A stretch of 55,543 nt of DNA, taken from contig VHCO01000020.1 in NCBI GenBank assembly GCA_016871715.1, forward strand, positions 1 to 55,543, read 5' to 3'. The notes under the pieces were generated by a model. The model did not search any database. It was not told the origin of the DNA and was given only the letters and a program-made list of their open reading frames with translations. The DNA is from Verrucomicrobiota bacterium (GTDB lineage Bacteria; Verrucomicrobiota; Verrucomicrobiia; Limisphaerales; J093). The position numbers and the translations under genes are program-made. Shown here in pieces: positions 1-8,869 of this stretch (position 1 is the stretch's first letter; each line of letters begins with the position of its first letter).

Positions 1-80
1 CTTGTTCGGCGCGCCCAGCGGTCGCGCCCTACCGGTGTATGGCCCCCATGAGCGCCGACCACCTTGGCGTCAACGCTTGC
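1..80. repeat. Partial copy of the 27.8-kb dispersed repeat
   Basis: The first 74 or so bases match 27821-27894 almost base for base, including the shared stretch GAGCGCCGACCACCTTGGCG. The copy runs off the left edge of the window, so its full length is unknown. It lies directly upstream of the GH2 gene. In-frame reading extends from the repeat into that gene, but no protein signal is seen there. Confidence 0.75.
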
Positions 81-198
81 GATGATTCTGGTGGATGCCA
101 ATTTGTTTGGTCGATGGGCGTGTGGAGTCGCCGCCGCAGCACGCGTGGGCCAGGTCGCGCTGGGCCGCCGTCGTTCACCGTGGTATGAATTCGTCGCG

Positions 199-3087
199 AT
201 GACACGTTGGGTCCGCACTGGCCTGCTCGCCTGGTCATTGGCCGCCCTGACAACCTGGGCCAGCGCCGCCGCATCGGCGCAGGAAAACGTCATCCCTATC
301 GCCGGCGCCTGGCGGCTCCGGCTCGATCCGGAGAACGTCGGCGTCGAGAAGAGGTGGTTCACGGAAAAACTGAATGACTCGGTAAACCTGCCCGGCACAA
401 CCGACACCAACCACAGAGGGGTATTCAAGGACGAACGGCAGGTCGAGCGTCTCTCGCGGGTCTGGTACTGGAAAGGCCCGGCCTGGTACCAACGCGAGGT
501 GGTCATCCCCGAACCCTGGAGGGGCAAACGGATCACCCTGCTGCTGGAGCGAAGCAAGCACACTCGGGTGTGGGTGGACGATCGGGATTGCGGCGCGGAG
601 GACACCCTCAGCGCACCGCAGGTCTACGACCTGACCCGCACCCTCCGGCCTGGCCGGCACACGCTGACCGTGCTGGTGGACAACGAAAAGCTGCCGCCGG
701 TCGGCCCCTCCCACGCGGTAGACGAGCGCACGCAGAGCAACTGGAACGGCATCGTCGGCCGCATGGAACTGCGGGCCACCGATCCGGTCTGGCTCGATGA
801 GGTCCAAGTTTATCCGGACGTGGCCAACCAGCAAGCGACCCTCCGGGCGGTAGTGGGCAACCTTACGGGCCAGGCGGCCACGGGCCAGCTCACAGTCTTG
901 GGACAAAGCTGGAATGTGCCTGTGTCGGTGTCTTTCGCGGCGCAGTCCACGACCGCCAGCGCCCTCGAGGAGAAGAACGAGGTCACCTTCATCTACAAGC
1001 TGGGCCAGGCGGTGCCCTTGTGGGACGAGTTCAACCCGGCCCTGATTCGCCTGACCGTCTCGCTGGACACCGAAGCTGGCGGTCAGCGCTTTCGGGATGA
1101 GCGGATCGTCAACTTCGGCATGCGTCAATTCGTCCGGGACGGCACGCGGTTGAAGATCAATGGCCGCACCGTCTTCCTGCGAGGGCGAATTGACTGTTGC
1201 TTTTTCCCTGCCACCGGTTATCCGCCCATGGACAAGGCCGAGTGGATTCGGTTGCTGCGGATCGCCAAGTCATACGGCCTAAATCACTACCGCTTTCACT
1301 CGTGGTTCCCGCCCGAGGCGGCGCTCGAGGCCGCCGACGAAGTGGGCATGTATCTGGCGCCCGAGCTGCCCAACAAGAGCAGCCGCTTCGGGTCCTTGAA
1401 GGAGCGGGAGCCGGGCGAGCGTTACAATGTGGATTTCATCGAGATGGAAGACACCTCCCCGCACACGCCGCTGGCCACTTACCTGCTTCGGGAAGGCACC
1501 CTGATCTTCAGGGCCTACGGCAACCATCCCTCGTTTGTCATGTTCACCTTAGGCAACGAGCTGGGCCGCGCGCCGGCCATGTATCAGATGGTCGCCTACT
1601 TCAGGGAGCTGGATCCCCGCCGGCTCTATGCCCAGGGGGCCAACAACCTGCATTGGGCGCCCAGCTTCGCCGCTGGCGACGACTTCTGGGTCACCGGCAA
1701 AACCGGTAAGACGCTGCCAGTGCGCGGCTCGTTCTTCTCGGCCGACTTTGGCGCAGGCCACATCGAGCATCGTCCGCCTTCGACTTTGATGGATTACTCC
1801 GCTTCGATTGCGGAGGTGCCCGCGCCGGTTATCGGGCATGAAACCGGGCAGTACCAGGTGGCGCCCGACTTTAGTGAAATTCCCAAGTACACCGGCGTGC
1901 TCAAGGCGCGCAACCTCGAGATTTTTCGCGAGCGATTGCGGGCGGCCAACCTCCTGGGGCTGTCGCACGATTTCTTGCGGGCGTCCGGGGCCTTGTCGGC
2001 GATCTGCTACCGGGAGGACATCGAAACCGCCTTGCGCACACCCGGCTTTGCCGGCTTCCAACTGCTGGACCTGGTGGATTTCCTCGGCCAAGGCACGGCG
2101 CTGGTAGGCATGCTGAACGTGTTCATGGAATCCAAGGGTATTCTTGCGCCCGAGGCATGGCGGCAGTTCTGTTCCGAGACCGTGCCGCTGCTGTTGATGG
2201 AGAAATACGCGTGGACCACCGGCGAAACCTTCGCGGGCGAGATCAAGATTGCCCACTACGGCGCAGCCGACCTCCCTAGCGCCCGCGTGGCGTGGACGCT
2301 GGCCGAGCGCGACGGTCCGGTGGTTGCCTCCGGCGTGCTGGGTCCGCTGACGATTAAACAGGGTGAAGTCGGTCCTGTAGGCCACATCCGCGTTCCCCTG
2401 GACCGGGTCAACGCGCCCCAACAACTCGACTTGACCACGGCCATCGACGGGACCCCTTACTGCAACCGGTATGACCTCTGGGTTTACCCGCCGAAGGCGG
2501 ACACGCGCACGCCTGCGGGTGTCCTCATCGCTGACCGCCTCGACACGGCAGTGCGTCAGCATCTGGATCGCGGCGGCAAGGTCCTTCTCTTTCCCCGACA
2601 CGACGAACTCGAGCACTGCGTGAAAGGCGCGTTCCAGACCGATTTTTGGTGCTGGCCCATGTTCGCCCGCGGCGCCCAACAACGCGGGATCGAGCCGGCG
2701 CCGGGCACGCAGGGTTTCCTCTGCGATCCGGCCCATGCCGCCCTGGCGCGCTTTCCCACCGAGTTTCACAGCAACTGGCAATGGTGGCGCCTGGTGAAGA
2801 CCGCCCGGCCGATCATCCTGGACGACACCCCGGCGGACTACCGCCCGATCATCCATGTCATTGACAACTTCGCCCGCAACCACAAGCTGGGTCTGCTGTT
2901 CGAAACCCGGGTGGGGCCGGGCAGACTGCTGGTCTGCGCGAGCGACCTGCTGGGCCTGCAGGAGCATCCCGAGGCGCGGCAATTGCTGCACAGCCTGCTG
3001 TGCTATGTTGCGTCCCCTGCCTTCGCCCCCGCGGCAGCATTGGACTTCGGACTCTTGCAGAGACTGTTGCCGGAAGCGAAACCCTAG
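199..3087 (+). CDS. Exported glycoside hydrolase family 2 protein (beta-galactosidase/beta-glucuronidase type)
   Basis: A 962-residue exported enzyme predicted to hydrolyse beta-linked sugars from oligo- or polysaccharides. The chosen ATG gives a good signal peptide (basic start, hydrophobic stretch, then ASAAASA). The upstream in-frame ATG at 64 lies in repeat DNA and was rejected. After the leader come a jelly-roll sugar-binding domain (about 30-170), an immunoglobulin-like domain, and a TIM barrel starting near KINGRTVFLRG. The likely acid/base is the Glu of LGNE (E454) and the likely nucleophile the Glu of GHETGQ (E548). Both fit GH2, but the exact substrate cannot be read from sequence. 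The roughly 350 residues after the barrel are unassigned. No operon partner is evident; the next recognisable gene starts about 280 bp downstream. Confidence 0.88.
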   Translation: MTRWVRTGLLAWSLAALTTWASAAASAQENVIPIAGAWRLRLDPENVGVEKRWFTEKLNDSVNLPGTTDTNHRGVFKDERQVERLSRVWYWKGPAWYQREVVIPEPWRGKRITLLLERSKHTRVWVDDRDCGAEDTLSAPQVYDLTRTLRPGRHTLTVLVDNEKLPPVGPSHAVDERTQSNWNGIVGRMELRATDPVWLDEVQVYPDVANQQATLRAVVGNLTGQAATGQLTVLGQSWNVPVSVSFAAQSTTASALEEKNEVTFIYKLGQAVPLWDEFNPALIRLTVSLDTEAGGQRFRDERIVNFGMRQFVRDGTRLKINGRTVFLRGRIDCCFFPATGYPPMDKAEWIRLLRIAKSYGLNHYRFHSWFPPEAALEAADEVGMYLAPELPNKSSRFGSLKEREPGERYNVDFIEMEDTSPHTPLATYLLREGTLIFRAYGNHPSFVMFTLGNELGRAPAMYQMVAYFRELDPRRLYAQGANNLHWAPSFAAGDDFWVTGKTGKTLPVRGSFFSADFGAGHIEHRPPSTLMDYSASIAEVPAPVIGHETGQYQVAPDFSEIPKYTGVLKARNLEIFRERLRAANLLGLSHDFLRASGALSAICYREDIETALRTPGFAGFQLLDLVDFLGQGTALVGMLNVFMESKGILAPEAWRQFCSETVPLLLMEKYAWTTGETFAGEIKIAHYGAADLPSARVAWTLAERDGPVVASGVLGPLTIKQGEVGPVGHIRVPLDRVNAPQQLDLTTAIDGTPYCNRYDLWVYPPKADTRTPAGVLIADRLDTAVRQHLDRGGKVLLFPRHDELEHCVKGAFQTDFWCWPMFARGAQQRGIEPAPGTQGFLCDPAHAALARFPTEFHSNWQWWRLVKTARPIILDDTPADYRPIIHVIDNFARNHKLGLLFETRVGPGRLLVCASDLLGLQEHPEARQLLHSLLCYVASPAFAPAAALDFGLLQRLLPEAKP

Positions 3088-3175
3088 CACGGCGCCGATC
3101 GTCTACGCTTGCACGACGAGACAATCGGCGGAAGGACACTGAAGCCATACGCGTCATCGACCTGCAAGAACGTTC

Positions 3176-3355
3176 ATGAACACTGATCCTCGATTCCCAT
3201 CCTCCTGGCGGACACGAGTCCGCGCCCTCGTCCTGGCCGCCGGTTGCTGGGCGCTCTCGGGCGACCAGGCCCACGCGAAGAAAGCTCTGGCTGAATTCGA
3301 CACGTACCATCCCGGCGCTCCGGGTCCTTGCCTCATCTTGGCCGGCGCAAAGTGA
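3176..3355 (+). CDS. Short open frame with a signal-peptide-like start
   Basis: A 59-residue frame starting with ATG. It has a basic N-terminus (RTRVR), a hydrophobic run (ALVLAAGCWAL) and an AHA-like cleavage region, then only about 25 further residues. No family is recognised. The composition suggests the surviving 5' end of a gene for an exported protein whose body has been lost, as happened to several genes in the next 17 kb. It could also be a real small secreted peptide. It ends 12 bp before the disulfide oxidoreductase gene. Confidence 0.35.
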   Translation: MNTDPRFPSSWRTRVRALVLAAGCWALSGDQAHAKKALAEFDTYHPGAPGPCLILAGAK

Positions 3356-3367
3356 TGTCATCAAGCT

Positions 3368-4816
3368 GTGAAGCCGGAAAGCCGATCCCGTTTTGCGTTC
3401 GATGTGGCCGTTGTCGGCGGCGGCAGCGCTGGTTTTGCCGCGGCAAGGACAGCGGCGGATGCTGGCTTGCGCACAGCCTTGATCGAAGGCGGGCGCGAGT
3501 TGGGCGGCTTGTGCATTTTGCGCGGCTGCATGCCGAGCAAGGCACTGCTCTGGGCGGCGGAAGTGCGTCACCAGGCGCAGCGCGTGGAGATTTGGGGTAT
3601 GCAGCGCAAGCCCGTCCCCTTTCAGTGGAACGAAGTCATGGTGCGCAAGGAATCCATGATCCGGGATTTCGCCGGCTACCGTCAGCAGCAACTCATTGGT
3701 GGAGACTTCGCGCTCATCCGCGCCCGCGCCCGCTTTCGGAATCCGCACACGCTGGACCTGGGAAACGGGCGGACGTTGACCGCCCGGCATTTTATTTTGG
3801 CCACCGGCTCGGTGGTGTCGCCGCCCCCGCTGCCGCAACTGGGCGAGGCCGGATTCATCACCAGCGATGACGCAGTCACACTCCGGCGGCTGCCCAAATC
3901 GCTCATCGTGCTGGGCGGCGGCAGCGTGGCGGTGGAGTTGGCGCAGTTGTTTGCGCGCTTCGACGTGGCGGTGACGCTGATTCAGCGCAGCAACCACATC
4001 CTGCGCGGATTCGATTCGGATGCCGCCGAGACGCTGGAAACCGCGCTACAACGGGATGACGTCCGATTGTTCACCGGCACAACCTTGCTTAACGCCCGGC
4101 GGGAAGGACCGAAGAAGGTCGTGGAGTTTCAGCACGCGGGCAAGCGAAGGCGGGTCGCCGCCGAGGAAATGCTTCTCGCGCTGGGCCGCAGTCCCAACAC
4201 GGCATCGATCAGCCTCGAACGGGCCGGTGTGGAAACGGACGGCGGACGAATCGTGACCGACGAACGGATGCGGACGACCGCGCCGCACATTTACGCGGCG
4301 GGCGATTGCACAAGTCCGCATGAGGTGGTTCATGTGGCCATTCAGCAAGGTGAAACCGCGGCGCACAACATCCTTCATCCTCGACGTCCGCGAGTCATGG
4401 ATTACCGGCTGCTGACGCAGATTGTGTTTACCGAGCCGCAGATTGCCACGGTTGGGTTGACGGAAAAACAAGCCGCCGTCGCAGGCCAACGCGTCCTCGT
4501 CGCCCAATATCCGTTCAACGACCACGGCAAATCCCTGATCATGGACGCCACGGACGGTTTCGTGAAATTGCTGGCGCACCCGGCCACGGGGGAAATCCTC
4601 GGCGGCGCGTGCGTCGGCCCAAGTGGCGGCGAACTCATCCACGAAATCGTGGCCGCGATGCACGGCCGCATGACGGTGCGCGAACTCGCCGCCATGCCGC
4701 ACTACCATCCGACTTTGGCGGAAATCTGGACCTACCCCGCCGAGGAACTCGCGGGTCAGCTCCCGTGCCGGCGGCCTCTATCCGGAAGAGTTGTTCGTCC
4801 AAAACCGAACCGGTAG
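3368..4816 (+). CDS. Pyridine nucleotide-disulfide oxidoreductase (mercuric reductase/dihydrolipoamide dehydrogenase-like)
   Basis: A 482-residue flavoprotein of class I pyridine nucleotide-disulfide oxidoreductases, which pass electrons from NAD(P)H through FAD to a redox disulfide. Seen directly: an N-terminal FAD-binding GGGSAG, the active disulfide C49-I-L-R-G-C54 followed by MPSK, a second Rossmann motif (VLGGGSVAVE) for the nucleotide, an FAD motif ending YAAGDC, and the C-terminal HPTLAE that matches the HxxxxE catalytic pair of the dimer interface. It starts with GTG, with no better ATG in frame. There is no N-terminal heavy-metal-associated domain and no C-terminal Cys pair as in true MerA. 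The next recognisable gene, on the same strand, is a persulfide dioxygenase/rhodanese. A role in persulfide or low-molecular-weight disulfide reduction is therefore an inference from context. Confidence 0.85.
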   Translation: MKPESRSRFAFDVAVVGGGSAGFAAARTAADAGLRTALIEGGRELGGLCILRGCMPSKALLWAAEVRHQAQRVEIWGMQRKPVPFQWNEVMVRKESMIRDFAGYRQQQLIGGDFALIRARARFRNPHTLDLGNGRTLTARHFILATGSVVSPPPLPQLGEAGFITSDDAVTLRRLPKSLIVLGGGSVAVELAQLFARFDVAVTLIQRSNHILRGFDSDAAETLETALQRDDVRLFTGTTLLNARREGPKKVVEFQHAGKRRRVAAEEMLLALGRSPNTASISLERAGVETDGGRIVTDERMRTTAPHIYAAGDCTSPHEVVHVAIQQGETAAHNILHPRRPRVMDYRLLTQIVFTEPQIATVGLTEKQAAVAGQRVLVAQYPFNDHGKSLIMDATDGFVKLLAHPATGEILGGACVGPSGGELIHEIVAAMHGRMTVRELAAMPHYHPTLAEIWTYPAEELAGQLPCRRPLSGRVVRPKPNR

Positions 4817-4825
4817 AATCAAGCC

Positions 4826-4879
4826 ATGAAAAACCACGTCCATAAACTCCTCGAACTCACCGGCTTGTCCACCTGCTGA
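4826..4879 (+). CDS. Possible 17-residue peptide between the sulfur genes
   Basis: A tiny frame starting ATG AAA AAC and ending in a Cys codon before TGA. It lies 9 bp after the disulfide oxidoreductase and 25 bp before the MBL-rhodanese gene. It could be a leader peptide, the 5' remnant of a deleted gene, or chance. Nothing in its sequence identifies a function. Confidence 0.2.
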   Translation: MKNHVHKLLELTGLSTC

Positions 4880-4904
4880 AGAACCGCCAAACCCAAACCC
4901 AGCC

Positions 4905-6320
4905 ATGATTCTCCACCAACGATTCATTCCCGGCCTCGCCATTGCCTCCTACCTCGTGGCCGACGAGGCCACCGGAGAGGCGGCGGTCATTGATCCGACG
5001 CGCGATGTCGAACCGCTGCTGCGTTTCGCGCGCGAGCACGAACTGCGCGTGCGGCACGTCCTGGAAACGCACGTTCACGCCGATTTCGTCAGCGGGTCGC
5101 GCGAACTCAAGGCCCGGTTGGCCGAAGCTCCGGTGATCCATTGCTCCGGCCTGGGAGGCCGCGAATGGACACCGCCCTACACCGACCACGTGGCACAGGA
5201 CGGCGACGACGTACAGATCGGCGCGCTGCGGTTGCGCGCGATGCACACGCCCGGCCACACCCCGGAGCACATGTCATGGGCGCTCTTCGATCATTCCCGC
5301 AGCGCGGACACGCCGTGGATGCTGTTCACCGGCGACTTTCTGTTCGTCGGCGACGTGGGCCGCCCGGACTTGCTCGGCGAGAAGGAAAAGCAGGAACTGG
5401 CCGGGCAGCTCTATCGCAGCGTCTTTGAAACATTGGCCGGCACACCGGATTTCACCGAGGTTTTTCCAGCCCACGGCGCGGGCTCCTTGTGCGGCAAGGC
5501 GCTGAATTCGCGCCGGTCGTCCACCGTCGGCTACGAGCGGCGGTTCAATCCGGCCCTGGTGAGCAAGCCCCAGGAGCAATGGGTGCGCGATCTCATGGCC
5601 GAGATGCCGCTTGCACCGCCCTATTTTCGGCGCATGAAGAAAGTCAACCGCGAGGGCCCTGCGATTCTCGGCCCGGAACTGCCGGGGCGCAAACGCTGGA
5701 GCGCGCAGGAGGTTCACGCGCGGGAATGCGAATCCTGCCTCATCCTGGACGTGCGCACGAAGGAGGCCTTTGCCGCCGCGCATATACCGGGCGCGATCAG
5801 CATTCCGTTCGGGCCGAACCTCCCGACCTGGGCCGGCTGGGTGTTGCCGTATGACCACCCGATTCTCGTCGTGCTGGACGAACCTGCTCAGATGCCCGAA
5901 GTGGCGACGCATCTCGTGCGCGTGGGATTCGATCAGGTCCAGGGCTGGGTTGAGGGTGGCCTGGAGGCGTGGGCGACGCGCGGCCTGCCCCTCGCGCGGC
6001 TCGACACGCTGTCCGTGCATGAACTGCAACAACGAGTGGCGCCAGACTGCTCCGGCCTGACCGTGCTGGACGTCCGCACGGAGAAGGAATGGCGTGCCGG
6101 CCACATTGAAGGCGCGCTCCACGTGCATGGCGGCCAGTTGGAGGAGCGCGTCGGCGAAGTGCCCCACGACCAACCGGTGGCCGTGGTGTGCGGCAGCGGC
6201 TACCGCGCCTCCATCGCCGCGTCGTTCCTCAAGCGCGAGGGCTGCGCCGAGGTTGCCAACGTGATCGGCGGCATGAGCGCCTGGAAGGCGGCGAAACTCC
6301 CGATCATCGTTCCTGAATGA
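4905..6320 (+). CDS. MBL-fold persulfide dioxygenase fused to two rhodanese domains (CstB-like)
   Basis: A 471-residue cytoplasmic protein with an N-terminal metallo-beta-lactamase domain (about 1-240) and two rhodanese domains (about 260-360 and 370-471). The metal motif THVHAD gives H56, H58 and D60; GHTPEHMSW and PAHGAG supply further ligands. This resembles ETHE1/Blh-type persulfide dioxygenases, which oxidise glutathione- or CoA-persulfide to sulfite using iron. The first rhodanese domain has no Cys at the active-loop position. The second has C429 in CGSGYRA and should be catalytic. This inactive-then-active arrangement is the one known for CstB of Staphylococcus. With the upstream disulfide oxidoreductase it probably forms a small sulfide/persulfide detoxification unit. 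Confidence 0.88.
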   Translation: MILHQRFIPGLAIASYLVADEATGEAAVIDPTRDVEPLLRFAREHELRVRHVLETHVHADFVSGSRELKARLAEAPVIHCSGLGGREWTPPYTDHVAQDGDDVQIGALRLRAMHTPGHTPEHMSWALFDHSRSADTPWMLFTGDFLFVGDVGRPDLLGEKEKQELAGQLYRSVFETLAGTPDFTEVFPAHGAGSLCGKALNSRRSSTVGYERRFNPALVSKPQEQWVRDLMAEMPLAPPYFRRMKKVNREGPAILGPELPGRKRWSAQEVHARECESCLILDVRTKEAFAAAHIPGAISIPFGPNLPTWAGWVLPYDHPILVVLDEPAQMPEVATHLVRVGFDQVQGWVEGGLEAWATRGLPLARLDTLSVHELQQRVAPDCSGLTVLDVRTEKEWRAGHIEGALHVHGGQLEERVGEVPHDQPVAVVCGSGYRASIAASFLKREGCAEVANVIGGMSAWKAAKLPIIVPE

Positions 6321-6485
6321 GCAAGCCCCCCCCACTGCTCGACACCGGCGGCGTTTCCCGGGTAGGCCAGCCGGCACGACTGGAAAATCATCGAGCACCC
6401 ACGACGGAGCAGATTCTGGCGGGCGGCGAGGATTGGCTGGCCGTGCTGGACACGGCCATCAGAAACGGCTTCGGCAGAATTTCCG

Positions 6486-6770
6486 ATGGAGCAGGACTAT
6501 TTCGATCTCGAAGACCCGGTGCATCTGGGTCGGTTGGAGCATCCCAAGCTCGCGCTGGAGGGTCTGCGCGGTCTGGTGGTGATTGATGAAATCCAGCGCC
6601 GCCCGGATATGTTTCCGGTGTTGCGCGTGCTGGCGGATCGGCCGGAAACGCCGGCGCGCTTCTTGATCCTGGGCAGCGTGTCCCGGGACTTGATTCGGCA
6701 AGGTCCGGAAACGCTCGCGGGCAGAATCGGCTTCACCGAGATCACGCCGTTCACGTTGACGACGTTCACG
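6486..6770 (+). pseudogene. Fragment of an AAA/DUF4143-type ATPase
   Basis: About 90 residues from MEQDYFDLEDP to ITPFTL match the middle of the ATP-binding proteins with a DUF4143 C-terminus. The Walker B stretch LVVIDEIQ and a sensor-like LILGSVS are present. The Walker A loop that should lie upstream is absent, and the C-terminal domain is missing. After about 6770 the frame reads through unrelated DNA, antisense to a nucleotidyltransferase fragment. This is a remnant deleted at both ends, not a working gene. Confidence 0.7.
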
Positions 6771-6827
6771 CCTCTTCACCGCACGGAGCGCGACGGTGTC
6801 CCGCGCTGCGGGACCAGTCACAGCACG

Positions 6828-7001
6828 GGAGATCTTCTGTTCACCGAGGTTCTCAAACCAGAGATCAACGTCCTGGGTCACGACCGGGGCGCCCTGGAGC
6901 GTGGCCGCCGCGAATCCGACCACCATGAACCTCACCTTGTGCTGCAACAAGGAGCGCAGCAACCGGAGTTCAGGGTCTGAAAATGGCAGCGGCGCGGCCA
7001 C
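6828..7001 (-). pseudogene. N-terminal fragment of a nucleotidyltransferase (MNT/AbiEii-like)
   Basis: Reading from 7001 leftward, about 58 residues look like the start of an MNT-type nucleotidyltransferase: a helix, then VRFMVVGFAAA, and the metal-binding TQDVDLW. Similarity stops near FENLGEQ, where the sequence runs into the DUF4143 fragment on the other strand. An intact member of the same broad family lies at 14802-15365. Confidence 0.6.
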
Positions 7002-7312
7002 GTATCAGGCTCCTTTGCAGACGTTCCAGCGGCGGTTGTTCCGGCAAAATCAAGGTGTGCCTGATGTTGGCTGGTGGTGAAAATGCCGGTCCGTTTCTGG
7101 CCTTCCGGCGGCGGGGGAGCCTGGGTCGGTTGCTGGCGCAGACTCTGCACCCGCAAGGGGGTGTCATCCAGTTCGTGAACGGTAGCCTGAATGAGCGGTT
7201 GCGTCGTCGCCAGGATGCGGACCAGGCGGGCCGGAGTTTTCAGCAAGTAGAGCTTGGCTCGCAGGCATTTGCGGCAGAGGGTGGCGGCTTGGGTCATCCA
7301 GTCGCGTGGCTG

Positions 7313-7516
7313 CAGTCCCACAAACGACGCTGGCGCCAGGGGCATTGCCGGAGCGGGGGGAGCCAACTGGCGCTTCAGTTTGTTGTAGTCCAATCGCAGG
7401 GTTCGCGCCACCGACCCCACACCGTGGCTGAGAGCTACAAGTCGCGGCGGATGTCCAGACGAATTAGGGGCCGCCGCCGTAGCGCGGAAGTTGCTGGCGG
7501 AAGGAGCTTCTTTCAA
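7313..7516 (-). pseudogene. Probable remnant of a small transposon-associated protein
   Basis: The first 68 or so residues of a minus-strand frame contain VARTLRLDYNKLKRQL followed later by FVGL. This resembles small helix-turn-helix proteins that I associate with IS66-like transposase loci; the assignment is from memory and weak. The rest of the frame, down to about 6932, shows no family resemblance. The 6321-7591 stretch as a whole therefore looks like decayed mobile or accessory DNA. Confidence 0.3.
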
Positions 7517-7590
7517 GACTCTGTAGCAGCCGACGTGCGTCGGCTCAAATCGCTCAGGAAGTCAGAGCGAACTCACATTTGCCGCTACGG
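7477..7590. repeat. Palindromic intergenic repeat with CCGTAGCG/CGCTACGG ends
   Basis: A 114-bp element with inverted ends CCGTAGCG and CGCTACGG. It contains internal hairpins, notably AGCCGACG-TGC-GTCGGCT. It abuts the stop codon of the PIN toxin on the minus strand and could act as its transcript end. It is close in size and end sequence to the element at 41574-41690. Confidence 0.65.
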
Positions 7591-7591
7591 T

Positions 7592-7999
7592 TCAGGGTTT
7601 GATCCCGAAGCCGGCTTGGACGAAGTGGTGGTCGGTGGTTAGCGCTTCGCGCAACTTGAGTTCGCGCATCAGCACGAAACTGGTGCAGTCGGTGAATGAA
7701 AAGTCTTTGTCACGATAGCGGAAGAACTGCGTGCGCGCCTTGTCGGCCCGTGCGAGCGTGACGTATTCCCAACGGACGCGCGGACTGTCGTCCACCTGCC
7801 GCCACCAGGCCTCGGCCGCTTCGATCCCCAAACGGATTCTCAAAAGCGTGAGGGTTTCGTCCGCCACATGATCGCTCGTGACGAAGAACCCTCCTCCTTC
7901 GAGCCAGGCATCCCGAACCGCGACGGCCCAGCGATGGGCGGGATCGGACTCGTCTGCGCAGGCCATCCAGCCAGCGGTGTCCACGAACAGGAGTTTCAT
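7592..7999 (-). CDS. PIN-domain ribonuclease toxin (VapC family)
   Basis: A 135-residue PIN-domain protein, expected to be a Mg2+-dependent RNase that cleaves tRNA or rRNA when freed from its antitoxin. The conserved acidic residues are visible: D7 (FVDTAG), E48 (DETLTL), D104 (FTDC) and D123 (TTDHHF). The length is normal for VapC. Its ATG overlaps the stop of the antitoxin gene by four bases (ATGA), so the two are translationally coupled. The pair sits amid gene remnants, which suits the tendency of such modules to occupy accessory DNA. Confidence 0.85.
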   Translation of the reverse strand: MKLLFVDTAGWMACADESDPAHRWAVAVRDAWLEGGGFFVTSDHVADETLTLLRIRLGIEAAEAWWRQVDDSPRVRWEYVTLARADKARTQFFRYRDKDFSFTDCTSFVLMRELKLREALTTDHHFVQAGFGIKP

Positions 8000-8244
8000 C
8001 GGCGGTAAAGCACTTCATCGTGATCCGCCGCGGACCGTCCGTCCGCTGACCGGCCTAAGGGCTTCGCCCGGTACAGTGGATCGTCCTTCACGTCGCCCGG
8101 GGTCTGGTCGGGAGCGTGAACCGGCACCACTTGAAAGGCCGGACGGCTCCGGTAAAGCACGGTGAACCGGACGCCGCGGCGGACCTGTTGCACCACTTTG
8201 GGCAACCCGGCCCGCAGCTCTTTGACGTTGATGACGGTATTCAT
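7996..8244 (-). CDS. Antitoxin of the Phd/YefM type, partner of the PIN toxin
   Basis: An 82-residue protein whose start (INVKELRAGLPKVVQQVRRG) matches the Phd/YefM fold: a short strand and helix that form the DNA-binding dimer. The C-terminal part is charged and probably disordered until it wraps around the toxin. It is the first gene of the operon, with the toxin ATG overlapping its stop. Antitoxins of this type usually repress their own promoter, and a strong promoter-like sequence lies just upstream at 8254-8282. Confidence 0.82.
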   Translation of the reverse strand: MNTVINVKELRAGLPKVVQQVRRGVRFTVLYRSRPAFQVVPVHAPDQTPGDVKDDPLYRAKPLGRSADGRSAADHDEVLYRR

Positions 8245-8253
8245 AACCGGGTC

Positions 8254-8282
8254 ATCTTAAGTTGAACCAGACAAGCGGTCAA
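8254..8282 (-). promoter_or_regulatory. Predicted sigma70-type promoter of the toxin-antitoxin operon
   Basis: On the minus strand, TTGACC (8282-8277) is separated by exactly 17 bases from TAAGAT (8259-8254). Only nine bases lie between the -10 box and the antitoxin ATG, so the transcript would be leaderless or nearly so. No clear Shine-Dalgarno sequence is present, which agrees. Confidence 0.6.
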
Positions 8283-8416
8283 GCCGCCGCTGGGTTCAGG
8301 GCGAGGTCCAGGGCGATTGGCCCCCGCCGGCCCGGAGATGTTCGAAGTGCTTTCCGCGGCAGAAAGTTGAAATGTGTTTTCGGCTTTCGGACTCGGGCGG
8401 CAACCTAGGGTTACAG

Positions 8417-8847
8417 ATGAACGAGCGGCGTCAGGATTTTGAGTTGTTGCCCTGGCCCTGCTGTTCCTGGGCTTATTCCTGGCCCGCTCGCTGGGAGCCG
8501 GCACCCGACCGGTGATCAGCCTGGAGCGAACGGGCACCCACGTGACGATTCGTTTCACCGGCGCTCTCCAGCGAGCCGACCAGCCCCAAGGGCCTCTACG
8601 TTCCGTGCCCAACAACGGCAGCCCGTTGGTCGTTCCCGCCGGCGCCGGCCAGGAGTTCTGGCGGGCGTGGCTGCCGGGCGTTCAGACTATCGCGGCGGGA
8701 GGCCGTCACACCGTAGCGTCGCGCACGGATGGGGCGCTCTGGGCGTGGGGTAACAACCGCTACGGCCAGGTGGGCATGGGCACGTTCGACACAAACGCTC
8801 CGTACGGCATCATCGTAAAACAATTGCCCATGACCGGAACCCAATGA
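8417..8847 (+). pseudogene. Broken exported RCC1-repeat protein fragment
   Basis: An ATG at 8417 opens a short frame that ends at a TGA near 8514. In the +2 frame, from about 8431, a signal-like hydrophobic run (VALALLFLGLFLA) leads into VISLERTGTHVTIRFTG, a Trp/Gly-rich domain often seen at the C-terminus of verrucomicrobial exported proteins. One RCC1-type repeat follows (AAGGRHTVASRTDG, WAWGNNRYGQVG). A one- or two-base shift near 8440 would join leader and body. A working RCC1 propeller needs several repeats and only one remains, so this looks like a deleted gene with a frameshift near its start. Confidence 0.5.
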
Positions 8848-8869
8848 GAAGCTGCATGGACATTTCCGT

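Noticed and set aside
1549..3090. 513-codon minus-strand open frame opposite the GH2 gene
   Set aside because: The plus-strand frame has a signal peptide and GH2 catalytic motifs; the antisense frame has none.
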